From JBHEKP01 sp041859375 (GTDB lineage: Bacteria; Hydrogenedentota; Hydrogenedentia; Hydrogenedentales; CAITNO01), in the NCBI GenBank assembly GCA_041859375.1, contig JBHEKP010000155.1, positions 1 to 34,552 on the forward strand: DNA of 34,552 nt, in the 5' to 3' direction. Below the pieces are notes generated by a model that ran no database searches, had not been told where the DNA came from, and saw only the letters and a program-made list of their open reading frames with translations. Below, piece after piece: positions 16,199 through 22,500 of this stretch. Both the position numbers and the translations under genes were made by a program. Numbering within the stretch: position 1 is the first letter of the stretch; every line of letters starts with the position of its first letter.

Positions 16199-16678
16199 TT
16201 ACAGTTCCCCCTCAAGCACCTCCGCCTCCTGGCGGATTAGCTCCATGTGGCTGATGATTGAACGACAGTCGCCCTCGGACAGTACCCTGCACACCCGGTG
16301 GATGTTACCCCGGTAGATCGGTTCCACCTCGTCCACAAGGATCCGGCCCTTGGAGGTAAGGTTCACATGGTAAATCCGGCGGTTGCCCGGAACCCCGTCC
16401 CGCCTCACCAGCCCTTTGGACTCCAGTTTGTCCAGAACGGAGGTGATGCTTGCGCGGGTGACCACGAGGCGCTTGCCCAAATCAGACTGGGTCCATTCAT
16501 GCTCTTTGTATTTCAGCGCAAAAAGCACATTGAACTGCGCCTCGGTGAGATCATACCGCCGGAAAAGGGCGGCCCCCTTGATGGCAATCAGGTTGGATGT
16601 CCGGACAATGTTGAGAATCAGCTCATGCCTCACGTCTTCCATGGGCCTGTCCAGCTCAAGTTCCTTGTTGATGGACAT
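16199..16678 (-). CDS. MarR family transcriptional regulator
   Basis: The 159-aa protein is of normal MarR length. The winged-helix core is clear: LTEAQFNVLFAL, the recognition helix region WTQSDLGKRLVVTRASITSVLDKLE, the wing RRDGVPGNRRIYHVNLTSKG, and helical ends that would form the dimer. GGAGG six bases ahead of the ATG at 16678 sets the start; the TTG at 16696 would overlap that ribosome site. It heads a minus-strand run into the aas fusion and the hydrolase, and is divergent from the TIGR01777 gene. A long inverted repeat in its own promoter suggests it controls itself and perhaps both sides. Its ligand is unknown; a fatty acid or lipid-related compound would fit the neighbours. Confidence 0.9.
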   Translation of the reverse strand: MSINKELELDRPMEDVRHELILNIVRTSNLIAIKGAALFRRYDLTEAQFNVLFALKYKEHEWTQSDLGKRLVVTRASITSVLDKLESKGLVRRDGVPGNRRIYHVNLTSKGRILVDEVEPIYRGNIHRVCRVLSEGDCRSIISHMELIRQEAEVLEGEL

Positions 16679-16718
16679 CGTTCTCCTCCGTGTCAATTGG
16701 GCTTCCGGTTCCTATCGT

Positions 16719-16763
16719 TTCTAACAAACCACGAATCAATTGTATACCACAAGATTGTTAGAA
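16719..16763. promoter_or_regulatory. Inverted repeat over the marR promoter (candidate operator)
   Basis: Two perfect 9-bp arms, TTCTAACAA at 16719-16727 and TTGTTAGAA at 16755-16763, are separated by 27 bases. A minus-strand promoter TTTACT (16768-16763), 16-base spacer, TATACA (16746-16741) lies across them. One arm touches the -35/spacer and the other lies just past the expected start of transcription. A smaller dyad TTGT-N5-ACAA lies between, at 16740-16752. This layout is what one expects for self-repression by the MarR protein, but binding is inference. Confidence 0.5.
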
Positions 16764-16810
16764 GTAAAGCGTTGTCCGCAAAGAATGAATCAACGATCGG
16801 GATGGTTTCG

Positions 16811-16816
16811 TATAAT
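16811..16816 (+). promoter_or_regulatory. Perfect -10 hexamer ahead of the TIGR01777 gene
   Basis: TATAAT lies 21 bases ahead of the ATG at 16838. No clear -35 is seen 16-18 bases upstream, so the promoter may need an activator or be weak. The RNA leader would be only about 15 bases, holding the AAGGG ribosome site at 16826-16830. Confidence 0.4.
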
Positions 16817-16837
16817 ATAGGCAAAAAGGGTAAGAAA

Positions 16838-17737
16838 ATGCGTGTTGCGGTTACGGGAAGTTCCGGGCTGGTCGGTTCACGGCTTTGCGCGCTCTTGAGT
16901 TTGGAGGGCCATGAGGTTGTGCGGTTTGTGAGAAACAAGCCCATGGAAGATGCCGCCAATCTGGTGTGGTGGACTCCCGCCGAAGGGGTAAAAACACCTG
17001 AAAATCTCGAAAAAACAGATGCTGTGATTCATTTGGCGGGTGAAAGCGTTGGGCGTTTTCGATGGTCCGCCGCGCTCAAAAAAGAAATCTGGGACAGTCG
17101 GATAGAGGGGACAAACCGGCTTGTTGAGTGTTTTGGCCGCCTGTCCCGGCCGCCAAAGTCATTCGTGTCCGCATCGGCCATAGGCTTCTATGGAAACAGG
17201 GGAGACGAGGTGCTGACCGAAAACTCGGTCCAAGGCGGGGGATTCCTTTCCGAATTGAGCGCTGCATGGGAAAATTCGGCCCAAAAGGCCGCATCCATTG
17301 GCATTCGGGTGGTCACTCCGCGCATAGGAATGGTGCTTGCAAGGGAAGGGGGGGCGCTGGCCAAGATGCTTCCCGCATTCAAAATGGGCCTGGGAGGGCG
17401 TATTGGTTCAGGAAAGCAATGGGTGAGCTGGGTCACCCTTGAGGATCTTGCAAACCTCCTGGTTTTTCTTGTTAAAACCAATGAGATTACCGGGCCGGTT
17501 AACGCCGTTGCGCCGGGACACTGCACCAACGCCTCCTTCACACGCTCCCTGGCGCGAACGTTGCACCGTCCCGCCCTGTTTCCTGTGCCGTCGGCAATGG
17601 TGTCCGCCATATTTGGTGAAATGGGCAAAGAACTGCTGCTTTCAAGCCAACGCGTCTCCCCCCAACTTATTGTTGACATGGGTTTCAAATTCAAACATTC
17701 TGATTTGGAAAACGCCCTTCCATTTGTCCTACACTAA
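16838..17737 (+). CDS. TIGR01777 family NAD(P)-binding epimerase-like protein (YfcH-like)
   Basis: The 299-aa protein is an extended short-chain dehydrogenase of the TIGR01777/YfcH type. The nucleotide site is VTGSSGLVGSRL near residue 5. Other family marks are AVIHLAGESV, the SRIEGTNRLVE helix, FVSASAIGFYG with the Ser and Tyr of the active site region, the conserved VVTPRIGMVLAREGGAL stretch and the C-terminal DUF1731-like helix region. Members are common and mostly uncharacterised, though some are linked to cell division or light-responsive gene sets. AAGGG seven bases ahead of the ATG sets the start. It is divergent from the MarR gene with a shared control region of about 160 bases, so MarR may regulate it. 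Confidence 0.9.
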   Translation: MRVAVTGSSGLVGSRLCALLSLEGHEVVRFVRNKPMEDAANLVWWTPAEGVKTPENLEKTDAVIHLAGESVGRFRWSAALKKEIWDSRIEGTNRLVECFGRLSRPPKSFVSASAIGFYGNRGDEVLTENSVQGGGFLSELSAAWENSAQKAASIGIRVVTPRIGMVLAREGGALAKMLPAFKMGLGGRIGSGKQWVSWVTLEDLANLLVFLVKTNEITGPVNAVAPGHCTNASFTRSLARTLHRPALFPVPSAMVSAIFGEMGKELLLSSQRVSPQLIVDMGFKFKHSDLENALPFVLH

Positions 17738-17766
17738 GACGCTTGCGATTTTTTCGGGAGAATTTC

Positions 17767-17795
17767 TTGTCAGTTTAAACAAAATTGCTTATACT
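17767..17795 (+). promoter_or_regulatory. Strong sigma70 promoter for the pilC-like gene
   Basis: TTGTCA at 17767-17772, a 17-base spacer, and TATACT at 17790-17795. Transcription would start near 17802, giving a leader of about 45 bases before the ATG at 17847. Confidence 0.7.
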
Positions 17796-17846
17796 TGTAC
17801 TTGGGTTGTTTAAAAGTTAACAGCGATCTTGCAGGAGTATGCCCGC

Positions 17847-19064
17847 ATGCCAACCTTCAGTTATGTGGCGCGCAACCGTTCCGGCAACCGTCAAAATGGT
17901 GTGTTGACGGCGGAAAGCCGCGATGCGGCAATGCTGAGACTTTCCCAGATGGGGTTGTCTCCGGAAAAGATCATTGAGACGCAGGGGGTCGTGTCGCTTG
18001 GAATGCGGATGAAGCTCAACAGGAAGGTGCGCAGCGCCGACCTGCTGGTGTTCACCCGCCAGCTTTCCACCATTGTGAGCGCCGGTCTTCCCCTGATGCA
18101 GGGCTTGGACATTCTGGCGGAGCAGACGGAAGACGCCGGTTTTGCGGCGATTATTGACGCGCTGGGCAAGGAAGTCGAGTCGGGCGAAACCTTTTCGGAC
18201 TCGTTGCGCAAGTTTCCCCGCGCGTTTCCCGAACTTTATGTCAGCATGGTGCGCGCCGGTGAGGCGGGCGGCGACCTCGACGGCGTGTTAAACCAGCTGG
18301 CCGATTATCTCGAGGAGACCGAGGATCTCAAGCGGCGCATCAAGTCGGCCATGACCTATCCTGTTGTCGCCTTCAGCATGATTATCCTGATCGCCGCGGG
18401 TCTGATTATCTTTGTCGTGCCCCAGTTCGCGGAAATTTTCGCCAGTTTCGGACGCGGCCTGCCGGCTCCCACCCAAATCCTCATTGACACGAGCGAATTC
18501 CTCCGGCAATGGCAGTCATGGCTGATCATTGTCGGGGTGGTGGTTGCCCTTGTGATCGGCCTGCGTCTTTACGGCAAGACGGCAAATGGAAGATACACCC
18601 TGGACAGCCTGAAACTGCGCCTTCCCGTGTTTGGCGACCTTCTCCGCAAAGTTGCCATCAGCCGCTTCACGCGCACGCTCAGCACGCTCACGAAAAGCGG
18701 CGTGGCCATCCTGCAGGCAATGGAAATTGTTGAGCGCACCTCGGGCAACGAGGTTTACGCCCGGGCCATCCGCCAGGCGGCGGAAAGCGTGCGGAACGGT
18801 GAAACCCTCGGCGAACCCCTCGCCCGGGCGCAGGTGTTCCCCGCCATGGTCACCCGCATGATCGGCGTGGGTGAAAAGACGGGCGCCCTGGAAACCATGC
18901 TCACCAAAATCGCCGACTTTTACGATTCGGAGGTGCGCGCCAAGGTGGACGGCCTCACCAGTCTCATCGAGCCACTTCTCATCGGTGTGATGGGCGTGGT
19001 GGTCGGCGGCATTGTGGTCGCCCTTTTCATGCCCATCCTGCAGCTCTCCAGCCTGGTCAGTTGA
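17847..19064 (+). CDS. Type II secretion/type IV pilus inner-membrane platform protein (GspF/PilC family)
   Basis: The 405-aa protein is full length for this family, the inner-membrane platform around which pilins or pseudopilins are assembled. It begins MPTFSYVARNRSG, the usual PilC/GspF start. Two T2SSF domains are seen, about residues 65-190 and 268-390, each with the FTRxLSTxxxxGxxxxxxxxI pattern (FTRQLSTIVSAG and FTRTLSTLTKSG), and membrane helices near 165-190, 220-240 and 370-395. AGGAG nine bases ahead of the ATG fixes the start. It has its own promoter and terminator and no pilus ATPase, pilin or secretin gene beside it, so its partners must be elsewhere. Pilus or type II secretion use cannot be told apart. 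Confidence 0.9.
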   Translation: MPTFSYVARNRSGNRQNGVLTAESRDAAMLRLSQMGLSPEKIIETQGVVSLGMRMKLNRKVRSADLLVFTRQLSTIVSAGLPLMQGLDILAEQTEDAGFAAIIDALGKEVESGETFSDSLRKFPRAFPELYVSMVRAGEAGGDLDGVLNQLADYLEETEDLKRRIKSAMTYPVVAFSMIILIAAGLIIFVVPQFAEIFASFGRGLPAPTQILIDTSEFLRQWQSWLIIVGVVVALVIGLRLYGKTANGRYTLDSLKLRLPVFGDLLRKVAISRFTRTLSTLTKSGVAILQAMEIVERTSGNEVYARAIRQAAESVRNGETLGEPLARAQVFPAMVTRMIGVGEKTGALETMLTKIADFYDSEVRAKVDGLTSLIEPLLIGVMGVVVGGIVVALFMPILQLSSLVS

Positions 19065-19100
19065 CCGGCGCAAAACTGTAATTTACGCGGTGTCACACAT

Positions 19101-19129
19101 GCGCACAGCCGTTTGGCTGTGCGCTTTTT
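19101..19129 (+). terminator. Intrinsic terminator after the pilC-like gene
   Basis: A perfect 10-bp stem, GCGCACAGCC with GGCTGTGCGC, has a 4-base loop GTTT and is followed by five T. It lies 36 bases after the stop codon. Confidence 0.9.
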
Positions 19130-19185
19130 ATGCGCCGCGGGAGCGGGTGTGCCCGCCCGAAAACACGCGCAAACATCGCGGCAGT

Positions 19186-19215
19186 TTGCATCATCATGGG
19201 TGAATGAATTATCAT
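19186..19215 (+). promoter_or_regulatory. Candidate promoter for the tRNA-Leu gene
   Basis: TTGCAT at 19186-19191, an 18-base spacer, and TATCAT at 19210-19215. Transcription would start near 19222, about ten bases ahead of the mature tRNA. The match is moderate. Confidence 0.4.
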
Positions 19216-19231
19216 ACTCCCGCCACGCAAA

Positions 19232-19316
19232 GCCCGGGTGGTGGAATTGGCAGACACGCTAGACTAAGGATCTAGTCCCGCGAGGGGTGCGAGTTCAAGT
19301 CTCGCCTCGGGCACCA
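19232..19316 (+). tRNA. tRNA-Leu, anticodon AAG
   Basis: The 85-base gene folds as a class II tRNA. The acceptor stem is 19232-19238 with the seven bases before the discriminator A (one G-U pair). The D stem is GTG/CAC, the anticodon stem CTAGA (19259-19263) with TCTAG (19271-19275), and the loop C-T-A-A-G-G-A gives anticodon AAG at 19266-19268. The long variable arm CCC-GCGA-GGG and T arm GCGAG/CTCGC with loop TTCAAGT are normal for Leu. CCA is encoded (19314-19316). Bacteria usually read CUU/CUC with anticodon GAG; A34 here would need editing to inosine or would read CUU alone. Confidence 0.95.
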
Positions 19317-19328
19317 TTCTTAACAAGC

Positions 19329-19373
19329 ACAAGGCCAGAAAGGGTTTACAGACCTTCTGGCCTTGTTGTTTTT
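19329..19373 (+). terminator. Terminator after tRNA-Leu
   Basis: The arms ACAAGGCCAGAA and its complement (TTCTGGCCTTGT, ending at 19365) pair around a short loop with a one-base bulge. The stem is followed by GTTGTTTTT. It begins 13 bases after the tRNA end. Confidence 0.8.
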
Positions 19374-19584
19374 GAGCCGCCGGGAGGGACGTTTTCTGCC
19401 AAATCGCGCCAAATAGGCGCCCCTGATTTGCAAGTTTTTGCACCCCCCCGCGCCAGAGAACCAGTCTGGCGTGACAGGCCAAGAAGACCAGGCAGGCACA
19501 CACATTCTCAATGCGTCGGCGGGGTGGGGGCGGACCGGCCCGTTTCAGAAATTGGTTCGAGAGGTTTCCACCCGGCAAGTTGAT
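19374..19584. other. Intergenic stretch with a small hairpin, no gene seen
   Basis: About 210 bases lie between the tRNA terminator and the end of the minus-strand membrane protein gene. A 7-bp hairpin (CGCCAGA at 19451-19457 with TCTGGCG at 19465-19471) is present but lacks a T run on either strand. Frames that cross this stretch look like shadows, with no ribosome site or recognisable protein pattern. Confidence 0.5.
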
Positions 19585-21135
19585 TCAGCCCTGGAGCACC
19601 GCCCAAACGGAACGGAGCAATTCCAGTTCCTCCTGCTCCAGCCCGGTGGCCAGCAGGGAGATTTGGAAGGGGTAGAGCCCGAAGAACAGCCTGTAAAGAA
19701 GCACCCACATACTGCACGCGCAAAGCAACGAGCCCAGCGAAATGCCGATTGCGCGGCGGTAAAGTCCCGCATACAGGCCAATGCGGCCCAGAACCCCCGT
19801 TTCTTCCGGGCGGCAAGACATGGAAACCGGCTGCCTCATTTGGAAAACCGGGTAGACAAAACCGAAAGTCAGCGCCAGGAAAGTCACCGCGTGCCAGCCC
19901 CACATGACCCGCTCCTGCAGGACGGCCGGCAAATCATGGTTGCGCCAGGCGGAAAAGGCCAGTAGCAGGGCCAGCCAAACACCAGCCACCCCCCAGAAAA
20001 CCAGTTGCGCGTAAAATGCGTGGGGAACCGCCTTGGCGTGCCTGCCGGAAGAGGCAAAAGCCCGGACCGACAGCAGCGACAAGACATAGAGCGTGAACAC
20101 CAGCGCGCATGAGCCGAACACAACACGCAGGGGCGTCCAGAGCATGGCAATGTGCGCCGCAATGCGGCCGTCCCGCGCGTTTTCAAACTCAGCCATTTTC
20201 GCCATCGCCCCCTCAAGCGCAAGGATGCGCTCCTCATGGGCGGTCCGGCCCTCCCGGTCAATCCGCGCAAGCACCCTCAACGCGTCAGCCTGCATGGTCA
20301 TGCCCGCGATGGCCCTGCCAACCCCGGCCTGTCCAGGCTCCATGCCGGGGCCGCCGATGAGAATGTTGCCCGTTTCGGACACGATGCGCATCCACGCGTC
20401 CCAGTCCCGGACGTTTCCCGAGTCAACCGCCGCATTGGCGCGTGCGGCAAGGTTTGACTCCATCCTGTACACCGGGTAGAGGCAGCGGTCAACCAGCGCG
20501 CGGTCCACCTTGGCATGCCAATACCCGCCCGCGGGCAGGGTTGAATGCCACAGGGGCCGCGGGAACACCACCGGGTCACCGGTGGTGTTGGCGCGCGCCA
20601 CCAGCGCGATGACATCGCTCACGTCATCCTCCGGACCCAGGGAAGCGAGCAGCGCCGCCGCCTCCAGGTACCGGGGAAGCGCATTCTTCGGGGGATGCAG
20701 GCTCGCCTCGCGAAACTTGTCCCGCGCCTCCGCGAACCGCCCCTCCTGAAACAGCCTGCATCCGTGCTTGATGATGAGGAAGGAGTTGCGCGGGTCCAGC
20801 TTGTAGGCCTGCTCGTAGGTGGCCAGCACAAAGTCGGACTCCTCGACATCCGCCAGCGCCTCAACATATTTCGCGTTGGGCGTCTCGCTGAGGGACGCGT
20901 CGCGCTTGACCACATTGCGCAGCACCGGCCGCGCGGAGGCCTCGTGAAGGGTGAGCGACATGCGGTACTGGGTCTCCGCCTTGTCAAAGCGGAGATAGCC
21001 CTCTGAAAACACAAGGGAAAAGGAGAGAAAAACACAGGCGGCGACGCAGAACCTGAACGCGCGGCGCAGACGGCGGGCCCCCGCGAGATCGCAGGGGGCC
21101 GCCGCCGCGGCGTTCGTGTCGCGCGGCTCCGTCAC
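19585..21135 (-). CDS. TPR-like membrane protein of unknown function
   Basis: The 516-aa protein has an inner-membrane helix near residues 26-45. A large outer domain of about 290 residues follows, whose first half looks like TPR helices (YEQAYKLDPRNSFLIIKHGCRLFQEGRFAEARDKFREAS). The C-terminal third has four or five membrane helices (about 320-345, 365-390, 405-425, 450-475). The start is a GTG whose bases overlap the TGA of pgi (GTGA, 21135-21132), so translation is probably coupled to pgi. I do not recognise the family. The layout suggests a membrane protein that holds a soluble helical repeat domain outside the cytoplasm; any link to sugar metabolism rests only on the coupling. Confidence 0.75.
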   Translation of the reverse strand: MTEPRDTNAAAAAPCDLAGARRLRRAFRFCVAACVFLSFSLVFSEGYLRFDKAETQYRMSLTLHEASARPVLRNVVKRDASLSETPNAKYVEALADVEESDFVLATYEQAYKLDPRNSFLIIKHGCRLFQEGRFAEARDKFREASLHPPKNALPRYLEAAALLASLGPEDDVSDVIALVARANTTGDPVVFPRPLWHSTLPAGGYWHAKVDRALVDRCLYPVYRMESNLAARANAAVDSGNVRDWDAWMRIVSETGNILIGGPGMEPGQAGVGRAIAGMTMQADALRVLARIDREGRTAHEERILALEGAMAKMAEFENARDGRIAAHIAMLWTPLRVVFGSCALVFTLYVLSLLSVRAFASSGRHAKAVPHAFYAQLVFWGVAGVWLALLLAFSAWRNHDLPAVLQERVMWGWHAVTFLALTFGFVYPVFQMRQPVSMSCRPEETGVLGRIGLYAGLYRRAIGISLGSLLCACSMWVLLYRLFFGLYPFQISLLATGLEQEELELLRSVWAVLQG

Positions 21136-22499
21136 CCGTTGCCACCCATGAGGCGGCGCGCAATCTGCTTGCCCTCCTCCACGCCGGGCTGGTTGAAGGT
21201 GTTGACGTTGTGGAGGCGCCCCGCCATGGCCGTCTCAACCTCCAGCATGTAGAGCAGCTGGGAAACGGAGTGGGCGTTCAGGCGGGGGAGGGTCACCCGG
21301 ATGACCGGCCGGTCGCTGGCCTTGAGGGCGTCCGCGGTGCCCTGCAATTCAGCGGCCATGAGCTTGTTCATGGACTTGCCCCGCAGATAATCCAAACCGG
21401 GCACAATCTTGAGCGTGTCGGGAATTTTCAATGTGGCCTCAAAGCGGGCGACCTCAAGGAGGTTGAAGACCTTGTTGTTCGGCCCCTCGCGGTACAACTG
21501 CACCTGCGAGTGTTGGTCGGTGGCCCCCAGCGCGCCGACGGGCGTCTGGCCGGCGAACACATCACGGCCGTCGAGGTCCTTTTGCTTGCCAAGGCTTTCC
21601 GCCCACAGCTGGCTGTACCAGTCCGCAACATCGCGCAGGCCGTCCGCGTAGGGCATCATCACGGACATGGTCTTGCCCTTGCGCGTGTCCAGCAGGTAAT
21701 GGAACGCGGCGCGCAGATAGGCCGGGTTGTCCTCCAGGCTGTCCAGCGAGCAGCGGGCGTCCATGGCGGCGCATCCTGCGCGCATGGCTTCAAGGTCCAT
21801 GCCGAGCAGCGCGGCGGGAAACATGCCCACGGGGGAAAACACGGAAAACCGCCCGCCCACATTCAGCGGGATGGAAAAGGACACCAGATTGTAGGCGTCC
21901 GCGACCGGATGGAGCAGGCTCTTCGGCGCGTTCGGGCCCTTGGGGCTGGTGGTGACCACCAGATGCCTTTTAATCTCCCCCGCGCCGACCGTCTTCTCCA
22001 GCAGGTCAACGAGAATCATCAGCTGGGTGATGGTTTCCGCAGTCTCCCCGGATTTTGAAATCACGTTGTACAGCGTCTTTTTCGGGGGGCACAGCTTCAG
22101 CATCGCCTTGAAGGTTACGGGGTCGATGTTGTCCATGACAAAGAGGCGCGGGGCGCCCCTGCGGCCCCGGCGCGGCTGAGCGTTGTAATATGGCGGATTC
22201 AGCGCCGTGTTCAGCGCCGTGATGCCCAGGGCGGAGCCGCCGATGCCGAGAATGACCAGGTTTTCAAATCCGGCAAAGGCCGCCGCCTTTTCCCGGATGT
22301 CATTGAAGACGGCGTCGTCCTTGTACAGATCGTAGAAGCCGTACTTTCCGGAAGTCCGCTCGTCGCGGAGTATCTTGTGCATGCCGGAAACACGCGGGGC
22401 GATTTCCTCCAGCTCTGCGGGGGTGACGCCGTTTGCCCCGCCGACTGCGGTGGACTTTGCGCGGCGCACGTCAATTTTGATGTCGGCGTAGTCTGCCAT
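21132..22499 (-). CDS. pgi: Glucose-6-phosphate isomerase
   Basis: The 455-aa enzyme interconverts glucose-6-phosphate and fructose-6-phosphate in glycolysis and gluconeogenesis. The sugar-phosphate site SKSGETAET, the signature GGRFSVFSPVG, the GATDQHSQ-QLYREGP segment and the C-terminal NQPGVEEGKQ with the catalytic-type lysine are all present. It is of the shorter bacterial type. The ATG at 22499 follows the helicase stop by one base, so the two genes are closely linked; AGGA about ten bases upstream lies inside the helicase gene. An in-frame extension upstream would lie within the helicase and is rejected. The next gene overlaps its stop by four bases. Confidence 0.95.
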   Translation of the reverse strand: MADYADIKIDVRRAKSTAVGGANGVTPAELEEIAPRVSGMHKILRDERTSGKYGFYDLYKDDAVFNDIREKAAAFAGFENLVILGIGGSALGITALNTALNPPYYNAQPRRGRRGAPRLFVMDNIDPVTFKAMLKLCPPKKTLYNVISKSGETAETITQLMILVDLLEKTVGAGEIKRHLVVTTSPKGPNAPKSLLHPVADAYNLVSFSIPLNVGGRFSVFSPVGMFPAALLGMDLEAMRAGCAAMDARCSLDSLEDNPAYLRAAFHYLLDTRKGKTMSVMMPYADGLRDVADWYSQLWAESLGKQKDLDGRDVFAGQTPVGALGATDQHSQVQLYREGPNNKVFNLLEVARFEATLKIPDTLKIVPGLDYLRGKSMNKLMAAELQGTADALKASDRPVIRVTLPRLNAHSVSQLLYMLEVETAMAGRLHNVNTFNQPGVEEGKQIARRLMGGNG

Positions 22500-22500
22500 G

